Origin: Synechococcus sp. RedBA-s | Lineage (GTDB): Bacteria; Cyanobacteriota; Cyanobacteriia; PCC-6307; Cyanobiaceae | Length of the DNA: 64,000 nt | Direction of reading: 5' to 3' | Assembly: GCF_024345495.1 (NCBI RefSeq) | Contig: NZ_JAGQBF010000004.1 | Span: 48,633-112,632 of the forward strand | Shown: positions 43,743-53,558 of the stretch, one piece after another | How positions within the stretch are numbered: position 1 is the first letter of the stretch | Layout of the letters: every line of letters starts with the position of its first letter | The notes under the pieces: model-generated | Told to the model about the DNA's origin: nothing | What the model saw: the letters and a program-made list of their open reading frames with translations, nothing else | Database searches by the model: none | Made by a program: the position numbers and the translations under genes

Positions 43743-44379
43743 ACACGGCGTCCATGCCGCGCAGATCGCCCACCTTGAAGTCGAAGACCTTGTCGTCTGG
43801 GTAGTTCTCCATCACGAAGGCCGGACGGTTGGCCTTGGTGCCGTGGCAGGCCAGACAGCTGGGTTCCACGTTGATGCGGCGCTAATCGTTCACGCCGGCG
43901 CTCTGCCCGGCGCCAGCCGGCTCCCACAGGCCGGTGATCTCGGGATGGAGCTCCAGCAGATCGATCACCTGCTTCTCCTGAGGTCCAGCGGGAGCGTGGT
44001 TGGGGTTGCGGTACTTGCTGGCCATCTGGCGCACCTGCCAGCCGTTCTCCTTGCCGATGGCTCTCGCCCGCATCGCCACCGGCTTGCAGACCTCCTTCAT
44101 CGTTTCCATGGTGGGATCCTCGCTTCGGTCCTCGAGCGTGGAGGCCAGCGACACCCGCTTCTGATCAAGGGCCTCCATCTCGATCACGGCCCTGGCGAGG
44201 CCGGCTTGTGCGCTCTGCTCGGCCAGGGCCGTTTGGGCTGCGGCGCTGAGTAGCACAGAGCACCGAGCATCACGATCGCCGCAGTGGCGGCGGCGATCGT
44301 GAGCAGCCGTCTGAGCAGACGGATCAGGGCCCGCCGCGGGGCCGCAACAATCTGAAAGGGGAGTGGGGCCTGACTTCAT
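43651..44379 (-). pseudogene. Tll0287-like (DUF3365) c-type haem sensor, broken
   Basis: The body reads LARAVIEMEALDQKRVSLAS, MKEVCKPVAMRARAIGKENG, WQVRQMASKYRNPNHAP, then TAG at 43882-43884. The same frame continues RRINVEPSCLACHGTKANRP with the CxxCH haem motif and FKVGDLRGMDAVFIPEL. The N-terminal membrane helix (RRLLTIAAATAAIVMLGALC) is in a different frame, so a frameshift lies near 44262. The 3' end is cut at the antitoxin junction. Intact homologues are membrane-tethered haem proteins with a PAS-like sensor fold. The gene follows the psbA relic on the same strand. Confidence 0.75.
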
Positions 44380-45077
44380 GGTGATCTCCGCGCTGTCGGT
44401 GTGCTGGTGGGAAGGAAGCGTCGATGCAGAACAAGGGGGACGTTGTGCACATTGCGCTCGTGCATCGCCTCGATGCCCAGACCACCGCGGTTGAGCACAT
44501 CAGCCCAGGTGTTGATCACGCGGCCTTGGCCATCGATGATCGACTGGTTGAAGTTGAGGGCGTTGAGGTTGAAGGAGAAGCTGGCCACCGCCAGGGCCGC
44601 GAACCAGAGGCCCACCACCGGCCAGGCGGCCAGGAAGAAGTGCAGGCTGCGGCTGTTGTTGAAGGAGGCGTACTGGAAGGTCAGGCGACCGAAGTAACGG
44701 TGGGCGGCCACGATGTTGTAGGTCTCTTCCTCCTGGCCGAACTTGTAGCCACGGTTCTGGCTTTCGGTTTCGGTGGTCGTCCGCACCAGTGAACTGGTGA
44801 CCAGAGAACCATGCATGGCGGCGAACAGGGCTCCGCCAAACACATCCGTCACACCGAGCATGTGGAAGCGGCGCATCAGCACGTTGTGCTCAGCCTGCAG
44901 CACCAGCATGAAGTTGAAGGTACCCGAAATCCCGAGCGGCATGGCATCGGAGAAGGAGCCCTGGCCGATGGCATAGATCAGCAGCACAGCGGTGGCGGCC
45001 GCCACAGGAGCGGAGCAAGCCACGGTGATCTGGGGGCGCATCCCCAGCCGGGTGCTGAGCTCCCACTCACGTCCCAT
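44376..45077 (-). pseudogene. psbA: psbA (photosystem II D1) 3' fragment
   Basis: D1 homology starts at Met127 ([20 protein letters not shown]) and runs to about residue 341. Retained: Tyr161, Asp170, Glu189, His190, His198, His215, His252, Ser264, His272, His332, Glu333. Changed: Pro162Ala, Gly171Ala, His195Arg, Pro196Arg, Asp342Val. The PLDLA end is replaced by [20 protein letters not shown], so the CtpA processing site and the C-terminal Mn ligand are gone. Transmembrane helix A and most of B are missing. It cannot form a normal reaction centre. Family numbering is from standard D1 and aligned by eye. Confidence 0.88.
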
Positions 45078-45385
45078 GAAGGACTCCCAGGGCTGGCCGC
45101 GCCTGCGGCTGAGGGTGGAGGTGGGCCTGGGATCACAACGACTGGACAGGGATGGGGCGATGACGGCCGGGCCCGTTGGTCCGATGCTTTCCCTTCATCC
45201 TTTTACAGCATTAACGTTGAAGCGGCTTAGGCGTGTGGGCTCATGAGGCCCGTGCGGCTCGTCCAATCCCGCCAGCCGTTGATGCATCCCTGCAGCTCTA
45301 GCCAGGAGATAGTGGTAGCTTGATAGATCGCTCCAGTTTTTCAGTCCGGCTTCGCACCGGCATCGGCTCAGCCAGGACATCAGCA
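45078..45385. other. Gap between psbA relic and SHOCT gene
   Basis: About 308 bases. The segment next to the psbA relic reads RGQPWESF in its frame, with no further D1 homology, marking the 5' breakpoint. An AT-richer stretch near 45190-45220 may be a promoter. No gene is seen. Confidence 0.3.
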
Positions 45386-46312
45386 ATGGAACAACTCACG
45401 GCCGAAGGGCTTGAGGTCGTCAACGACCTAGCCCAGCGGTATGGCTTCAGTCAGGACGCCGTGCTGCACATGACCTTCGCCATGCTCAAAGGACGTGGCG
45501 GCATGGCTCAGTTCAACCATCCGGAATTCGCCGGCTCCGGCCAGTGGATGAACGGCGGCATGATGATGCTCGGCGACATGTTCAACCAGGGACTCAAGGC
45601 CCGCGTTGATGGGCTCTGCCAGGGGCTCGCCGTGGCAATCTCCAGCCAGCCCAATCTCTTTCCCCGCGGCAGCTTTCAGTCGCAGAGCCAGAGCGGCGGC
45701 GGGCAGCAGATGCACGTCGGCGGCGGCGGTCTCCAGCAGTCCAGTGGTGGCGGCCAGCAGATGCAGAGCTCCGTCGGCATGGCGCCGATGACACCGATGG
45801 CGCCAATGACGTCGATGGCACCGATGAACTTCGGATCAGGGGCCCTGTTCACCCCTGATCCCCAGGACAACTGGTGGCCCGCGGAACTCGGCAGCCCCAG
45901 CTCCAGCGGTTCCCAGAATGAGGTGCGCTACGCCTATTTCCCGGCCGCCGGTCGTCTGGCGGTGAATGTCAACGGCAAGGTCAGCCTTTACGACACCAGC
46001 GGCCACCAGATCGCCGGATTCTCCTCTCAGCAGCAGTCTTCAGGCGGCGGGCTGACGTTCAGCACCGGCGCCGGCAGCATCAGCCTCACCCACCTGCCAT
46101 CGGTAAACGCCGCTCCAGCGCCAGCTGCCGCCACTCCGGTGGCTCCGGCCAGTGCAGAGCAACCCCCTGCTGCTCCGGCCAGAGCTGAACCGGCCGTTGC
46201 TGCCACCGATGTCTTCGCCACCCTCGAGCGTCTCGGTGACCTCATGCAGAAGGGCATCCTCACAGAAGAGGAATTTGCCGCTAAAAAAGCCGAGCTGCTG
46301 AGCCGCCTTTAG
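45386..46312 (+). CDS. SHOCT-domain protein with Met/Pro and Gln/Ser/Gly-rich middle
   Basis: 308 residues from MEQLTAEGLEVVNDLAQRYG. The N-terminal helical region (1-85) has DAVLHMTFAMLKGRGGMAQF and MNGGMMMLGDMFNQGLKARV. The middle is low complexity (Gln/Ser/Gly, then MAPMTPMAPMTSMAPM). A small beta region (about 188-245, YAYFPAAGRLAVNVNGKVSL) and an Ala/Pro linker follow. The C-terminal SHOCT domain is FATLERLGDLMQKGILTEEE then FAAKKAELLSRL. SHOCT domains mediate oligomerisation. Role unknown; a fragment of a related gene lies at 51.1-51.3 kb. Confidence 0.8.
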   Translation: MEQLTAEGLEVVNDLAQRYGFSQDAVLHMTFAMLKGRGGMAQFNHPEFAGSGQWMNGGMMMLGDMFNQGLKARVDGLCQGLAVAISSQPNLFPRGSFQSQSQSGGGQQMHVGGGGLQQSSGGGQQMQSSVGMAPMTPMAPMTSMAPMNFGSGALFTPDPQDNWWPAELGSPSSSGSQNEVRYAYFPAAGRLAVNVNGKVSLYDTSGHQIAGFSSQQQSSGGGLTFSTGAGSISLTHLPSVNAAPAPAAATPVAPASAEQPPAAPARAEPAVAATDVFATLERLGDLMQKGILTEEEFAAKKAELLSRL

Positions 46313-46938
46313 GACCACTGGCCCACATCGTTATCCCAGGGGATCTGGATGATCGGCTTCTCTGCAGCCATGTTCTGCGTTGACATCGTGCCCAGCAATC
46401 TTTGTTTTGAGACGGGTTCGCTCATTGTCTGATCCTGCTTAGCGTGCGAGGTTGCGGAGCAAGGCAATGGCACTGCTGCGGATGGACCCGGGATCTGCTC
46501 TAGGGCATTTCCTCAGTGCAGATTGCGCTTTAATCCCTTTATGACGCTCTCGTTGTAAGAACTTATCCATTAGAGCTTGCATTGCGCTTCGATCTCCGGG
46601 CTTCCCGGCCCCGGCCACAGCAGGTGCACTCTGGGGATGCGGCCGGTGAGGTGCCGGTGCCAGCTAGCTGGGTCGGCCCAGTTCGATGTCGCCGGCCTTG
46701 ATCCCAGGCCCAGCGCGGTGGCTCCATTGCGGCTGGAGTTGCCCCTGGCGGATGGAGAGAGCATCGGGCTGACCCTTGGGGGAGACGTGGTCCCCGCCCT
46801 GAGAGACCAGCCGTGAGCCAAAAAAAAGAGGAGGGCCTACCACAGCCCGCCCCTCGGAACGTCTTACAAAATGTAACATCTCCAGCGGGTGAAGCGTGGA
46901 TTTCCCTAGTGGGATTTCTACCCCCCTTTTTGGCCCCC
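46313..46938. other. Long gap before the YciI gene
   Basis: About 626 bases. A plus-strand frame at 46577-46816 reads QFDVAGLDPRPSAVAPLRLE then LPLADGESIGLTLGGDVVPA, protein-like but without a recognisable family; it may be a gene relic. The stretch 46320-46580 is lower in GC. Nothing firmer is seen. Confidence 0.3.
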
Positions 46939-47361
46939 ATGGCGCTCGCTGCCGATCAGGGCCTGGCTGCGGCCTTCAGGTCTAGGTTGGGTCCGTTGCT
47001 TCGGGGGCTCGCCTTGCCCTGGTTCGTGAAGCTGGAGCAGGGTCAGGTGGACCGTGCCCATTTCGATGCCCACCTGCGCGACCACCTTGATTGGGTGGCT
47101 GATCTGCAGCGGCGCGGCCACCAGGCCAGCAGCGGCTACTGGCGCGAGCGCAAGGGCATGAACGGCGACGGTGCCGGTGGCATGTTGCTGTTCCAGGCCC
47201 GCGACTGGCAGGAGGCCGAGGCGATCGTCCTGAGCGATCCCCTGGTCCGCTCCGGTTGCGTCAGCTGGGTTATGCACGAGTGGCGGGTGGTGGCTGGTGT
47301 GATGCAGGAGGTTGCTCCGTCTCAGACTCCCAGCCCATCACAGCCTCCTGTCCCATGGTGA
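46939..47361 (+). CDS. YciI-like (dimeric alpha-beta barrel) protein
   Basis: 140 residues from MALAADQGLAAAFRSRLGPL (the frame is open from 46813, but the upstream part is unlike coding sequence). The YciI fold is indicated by WFVKLEQGQVDRAHFDAHLR and DHLDWVADLQRRG, with the conserved His and Asp, and RDWQEAEAIVLSDPLVRSGC. Such proteins act as small lyases, hydrolases or binding domains. The stop overlaps the start of the next gene, so the two are coupled. Confidence 0.75.
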   Translation: MALAADQGLAAAFRSRLGPLLRGLALPWFVKLEQGQVDRAHFDAHLRDHLDWVADLQRRGHQASSGYWRERKGMNGDGAGGMLLFQARDWQEAEAIVLSDPLVRSGCVSWVMHEWRVVAGVMQEVAPSQTPSPSQPPVPW

Positions 47362-48464
47362 GGCTCTCGATCGCCAACACCGTCAGCGACCTGATCCAGG
47401 GAGATGTGAACGAGCATCTGCCCCTAGAGCGGATTCCCCTCGAGGGCGATGTGCTCGGTCTTGGCACCACCACCAGCCTCGACAACGGCGAGCTCACCTT
47501 CCTGCATCAGCCCGGTGCCGCCCGCACCCACATCTATAAATGCCAGGCCCTCGATGGCGGCATCCGGCGGCTGCGCCCCGGAGACGGGGCCTCCCACTTT
47601 CCCTATGTGTGCTTCAGCGGCGATGCCAGTGCCCTTCGCCAGCCGGTGGATCTCGCCGGCCTGGGCCCCAGTGCCGGGGTGCCGCTGCAGGAGCTGGTGG
47701 GGCAGGCGATCGCCGGCTCGATTGCGGCTGACCGGATGGAGCCAGCGCCGATCGTGGGGGTCCGGCTTCGGGCCACGTGGAGCTGCCTGGTGATCACGGT
47801 GGCGTCCAAGCTCTGCATGGGCCAGCGACGCCGCAACACGGACACCGTGGATCCAGACGCGGCCGCGAGCCTCTACTCCAACCTTCAGCACTACCGCCTG
47901 GCAGCGCAGGATCCCGGCGATCCGGCCGATCCGATCCACTACCTCGGCCGGAGCCTGGAGTGGGATTGCTGCGGCTTCTGGGACACCCGGCCCGAGAGCG
48001 GACGCGTCACCGTGCCGGCGGTGGATGCCCATCTGCACCTGCACGGCTGTAGCAGCGACCTGCGCCACGGCGGCCACCTGCACCATGAGCATGCGGGCAC
48101 CCGGCTCTTGCGGCTCGACACTTTGGCCCTCTACCCCTTCATGGAGTTGTGTAGCCTCGGGTCAGATCTGGCGGTGGAGCGGGCGAGCTACGGCGCTGGC
48201 GTGCTGCGGTTCACCATCACGAACCGTGGCTCGCTCGATGTGAGCGATGTGGGCGTGGCGGTGGTGATCGACGACCGCTATTCCGACCACCATTACCTGC
48301 GCCTGCCCTGGCTGGCCGCCGGCGCCGAGGAATCCTTCACCCTGGCGCTCGAACTGGCGCCCGGAGCCCATGAACTGCTGGTGCTGGCGGATCCGCAGCA
48401 CCAGGTGCTCGAGCCCCAGGCCCTGCGGGAGAACAACCGGGCCCGGTTGCAGGTGGTGGTCTGA
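47355..48464 (+). CDS. Acetolactate-decarboxylase-like domain fused to a CARDB domain
   Basis: 369 residues. The first ~265 look like a divergent alpha-acetolactate decarboxylase (BudA/AlsD): GDVLGLGTTTSLDNGELTFL near 31-50, and the zinc site VDAHLHLHGCSSDLRHGGHL. In the latter, His228-x-His230 and His241 reproduce the H-x-H-x10-H spacing of AlsD. A Cys/Trp-rich insertion (LEWDCCGFW) is unusual. The last ~95 residues form a CARDB-type beta-sandwich (VLRFTITNRGSLDVSDVGVA, LPWLAAGAEESFTLALELAP). No signal peptide. Coupled to the YciI gene. Substrate unknown; the decarboxylase role is an inference from the metal site. Confidence 0.6.
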   Translation: MVRLSIANTVSDLIQGDVNEHLPLERIPLEGDVLGLGTTTSLDNGELTFLHQPGAARTHIYKCQALDGGIRRLRPGDGASHFPYVCFSGDASALRQPVDLAGLGPSAGVPLQELVGQAIAGSIAADRMEPAPIVGVRLRATWSCLVITVASKLCMGQRRRNTDTVDPDAAASLYSNLQHYRLAAQDPGDPADPIHYLGRSLEWDCCGFWDTRPESGRVTVPAVDAHLHLHGCSSDLRHGGHLHHEHAGTRLLRLDTLALYPFMELCSLGSDLAVERASYGAGVLRFTITNRGSLDVSDVGVAVVIDDRYSDHHYLRLPWLAAGAEESFTLALELAPGAHELLVLADPQHQVLEPQALRENNRARLQVVV

Positions 48465-48495
48465 GCGGAAGCGCTGCCTAAGTTGATGCCATCCA

Positions 48496-50403
48496 ATGGC
48501 CTCTCCATCTGTGACCCCTGGCTCCGCGGGCAGCACGGGCCGTTCAGGCCTGCGCCGCTGGTTGATTGGTGAGCCCCTGCCCACCAGCGCCCATGCCGAG
48601 GAGCGACTCAGCAACGGCGAAGCCCTGGCGATCCTTAGCTCCGATGCCCTCTCCTCGGTGGCCTACGCCACCCAGGAGATCGTGCTGGTGCTCAGCCTGG
48701 CCGGTGCAGCCGCCCTCGGTGCCACCGTGCCGATCACCGGGCTGATCGTGGCGCTGATGCTGGTGGTGGCGATCAGCTACCGCCAGACGATCAAGGCCTA
48801 TCCCCATGGGGGCGGCTCCTACCGAGTGTCCCACGACAACCTGGGGGTGGTGCCGGGCCTCGTCGCTGGGGCCTCCCTGGCGATCGACTATGTGCTCACC
48901 GTGTCGGTGAGCGTGGCGGCTGGCATCGCCGCCATCACCTCGTACATGCCGGCCCTGGCCACCGAGCGGATTCCCCTCTGCCTGCTGGCGGTTGGGGTGT
49001 TGATGCTGGTGAATCTGCGCGGCGTGCGCTCCAGCGCGGGCCTGCTCAGCCTGCCCACCTTCCTGTTCATGGGCACCGTGGTCACGCTGGTGGTGATGGG
49101 CCTGGTGAAGCTCAGGCTTGGTCTGCTGCCACCGCTCGACGCCGCTGCCCAGGCCCGCCAGCTGGCAGAGGCTCAGGGCGGGGAGTTGGCGGCTCTTGGT
49201 CCGGTGCTGCTGATGCGTGCCTTCAGCTCCGGTTGCGCGGCCCTCACGGGCATCGAGGCCATCAGCGACAGCGTGATGGTGTTCCGGCCCGTGGAGTGGC
49301 GCAATGCCCGCCGGGTACTCACCGGGATGGTGATCGTGCTGGCAGTGATGTTCAGTGGCATCAGCGTGCTTGCCAGCCAAATGGGCCTGGTGTATGTGGA
49401 GAACGGCCCCACGCTGCTGTATCAGCTGGGGGAGCGCATCTTCGCGAACGGCCTGCTGCTCTCGGTGCTGCAGCTCAGCACCCTCTTGATCCTGCTGCTG
49501 GCGGCCAACACCGCCTATGCGGATTTTCCCCGCCTGGCGGCGTTCCTGGCCCAGGACGGTTACATGCCCCGTCAGCTCGCCTCCCTTGGCGACCGGTTGG
49601 TGTTCAGCAATGGCATCGCCCTGCTGAGCGGATTCGCCACGGTGCTGCTGGTGCTGTTCGACGGCAGCGTGACCCGCCTGATCCCTCTCTACGCCGTGGG
49701 GGTGTTCACCAGCTTCACCCTTTCCCAGGCGGGCATGGTGGTGCACTGGTGGAAGCAGCAGTAGGCGGGTTGGTTGGGCAAGGCCCTGATCAATGCCCTG
49801 GGTTGTCTGGTCACGGCGGTGGTTTGCGCGGTGTTGCTCTTCAGCAAATTCAGCCATGGTGCCTGGGTGATCGTGGTGGCGGTGCCCCTGCTGGTGGCCT
49901 TCCTGCTCACCATCAAGAGCCACTACCGCCTGGTGGCACGTCGGTTGCGGTTGACATCCGAGGTGAAGCTTCGCTTACCCAAACCGCTGCACGAGGGCGG
50001 CTCGCCCGTGGTGGTGCTGGTGGGACACCTGCACCGGGGCAGCTTCGAGGCCCTGCGCTATGCCCGCACCATCGCCGACAAGCTGGTGGCGGTGCACGTC
50101 GATCTAGGCGACGGACGGGCCGAGGCTTTTGGGGAGCAATGGCAGCGCCAGCTCCCGGAGGTGGAGCTGGTGATCCTGCCTTCGCCCTATCGCTCGTTGA
50201 TCGATCCCGTCAAAGACTTCATTCACCAGTTCGAAGTCGATCACTGCAGGGATGGGGACCACTTCTGCACCGTGGTGCTGCCGGTGTTCGTGACCCGGCA
50301 CCGCTGGCAGAACCTGCTGCACAACCAGTCCACCTACTTCCTGCGCAATGCCCTGCGCCGGGGGGGAACACGTGTTGTGACCACGGTGGGTTTCTATCTA
50401 TGA
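48496..50403 (+). pseudogene. APC-superfamily permease interrupted by one in-frame TAG
   Basis: The frame is continuous from MASPSVTPGSAGSTG to GTRVVTTVGFYL apart from a TAG at 49762-49764 (HWWKQQ, stop, AGWLGKALINALG). Upstream part: LSNGEALAILSSDALSSVAY, KAYPHGGGSYRVSHDNLGVV and about eleven helices. Downstream part: two helices (LVTAVVCAVLLFSKFSHGAW, VIVVAVPLLVAFLLTI) and a cytosolic universal-stress-like tail. Together 635 residues, the normal size of this APC amino-acid permease type. A product ending at the TAG would lack the last helices. Either a recent nonsense mutation, a read error or suppressed. Confidence 0.85.
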
Positions 50404-50422
50404 GTTGACGTGGTGCCATAAT

Positions 50423-50436
50423 TTAACTACAGTTAA
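50423..50436. promoter_or_regulatory. Palindrome in the AT-rich gap after the permease
   Basis: TTAACT, AC, AGTTAA: perfect 6-bp arms, 28 bases before the next GTG start. Candidate regulator site; no known cyanobacterial consensus is matched. Confidence 0.3.
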
Positions 50437-50463
50437 TCAGTCCATCCATAGCTTTGTTGCTTC

Positions 50464-50676
50464 GTGAAATATACTCACAAAATTTCTTGCTCGATTGAGT
50501 TCGAATTCGAGTCAGATCTGCAAGACTGGCGATCCGCTCTTGATGAGGTCATCGTTGAGGAAATTCCCTTGAAGGATCTCACCGCTGCCGAAAAGTGGGA
50601 GTGGTTCGAAGAGCAGGCACCTGGCAGTCTTGACGATTATCTTGTGTTGGTTGAGACCAAACAGTTGCCTGACTGA
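50464..50676 (+). CDS. Small acidic protein, unknown
   Basis: 70 residues from GTG. Very acidic: IEFEFESDLQDWRSALDEVI, PLKDLTAAEKWEWFEEQAPG, ending ETKQLPD. Lower GC than its neighbours, suggesting recent acquisition. No family recognised. It is convergent with the hemN relic, 6 bases away. Confidence 0.5.
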   Translation: MKYTHKISCSIEFEFESDLQDWRSALDEVIVEEIPLKDLTAAEKWEWFEEQAPGSLDDYLVLVETKQLPD

Positions 50677-50682
50677 TCGCGC

Positions 50683-51105
50683 TCAGATCAGTCGCGACCC
50701 GCTGGACTGGCGGCGCTGGCTGGGGTCGAACACCGTCGCGATCGTGCGGATCAACCAGCGGCCCACGTCCGTCACCTCCAGGCTGTTGGCCGCCAGGCGC
50801 ACCAGTCCGTCGGCTTCGAGGATCTGCAGATCGGCCCACTCGCTGGCGAACTGGCGCTTCGCCTCAAGGGGTTGCTCCAGGGCGATGGTGTAAAAATCCA
50901 CCGCGAAGTGGCACATCAGGCTCTGAATGAGTGAGCGTTGGTTCTGGCTGAACAGACTCTGGAACTGGCTGATCGTCGTCACGCCGATGCCGAACAGGTC
51001 GCGCTCGCCGCCACCGCCAGGCTGTCGCTGGAAAGGGCGAAGTGGTCCATGCCGATGGCGTCATAGCCATTTCCGGTGAAGGCCCGGACACTGCCGTTCC
51101 GCCGG
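50683..51105 (-). pseudogene. hemN: hemN (oxygen-independent coproporphyrinogen III dehydrogenase) relic
   Basis: Two frames join. SVRAFTGNGYDAIGMDHFAL (51040-51105) matches the HemN segment after the radical-SAM barrel. After a frameshift/deletion, DLFGIGVTTISQFQSLFSQN then SLIQSLMCHFAVDFYTIALE, EWADLQILEADGLVRLAANS, LEVTDVGRWLIRTIATVFDP form the C-terminal domain. The stretch normally between SQN and the C-terminal helix bundle is short, so a second deletion exists. The N-terminal radical-SAM part with its CxxxCxxC motif is absent. Non-functional. Confidence 0.85.
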
Positions 51106-51262
51106 GACGGTCGGGGGTGGCCGCTATGGGCCGCAGGCTCGAGAGGCTGAGCTGACCTTCCGGAGTGACGAACACGGGATCCCCCTTCGATGAGCCCTGG
51201 GCCAGAACGGTGATCGGTTGGTCCTGAATGTCATAGAGGTTGATCGTGCCACCCTGAACCTT
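51105..51262 (-). pseudogene. Fragment related to the SHOCT protein's beta region
   Basis: GTINLYDIQDQPITVLAQGS then PVFVTPEGQLSLSSLRPI parallels NGKVSLYDTSGHQIAGFSSQ and TFSTGAGSISLTHLPSV of the SHOCT protein at 45.4-46.3 kb. It begins directly after a TGA at 51263-51265 and runs into the hemN relic, so it is a rearrangement product. Confidence 0.4.
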
Positions 51263-51315
51263 TCACTGAAACCCATCATGGTTTTGATTGGGTGAACGAT
51301 CCGAATGACGACACA

Positions 51316-53397
<2,082 letters not shown>

Positions 53398-53558
53398 GCT
53401 CTGAAGCGCCGGCCGGTGCGTGAGGATTTCATCCTCTGACCTCAGCGGCGAGCGAGCCGGTGATTCGCAACACAGTCATTGGCCTGGATCGGGTTCGTCC
53501 ATGACAGTGACCAGCCCGCCCAGAAGTGCTGGAATGCGCCCACTCCCTGAGCGCTGCC

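Noticed and set aside
44376..45077. Chlorophyll f synthase (ChlF) or rogue D1
   Set aside because: It keeps most Mn-cluster and P680 ligands that ChlF and rogue D1 lack, and it is truncated at the N-terminus. It looks like a relic of an ordinary or low-oxygen D1.
18262..49764. TAG reassigned as a sense codon genome-wide
   Set aside because: lepA, nth and the AraC gene end at TAG exactly where their families end, so TAG still works as a stop. The interrupted genes are better explained by decay, read errors or at most weak suppression.
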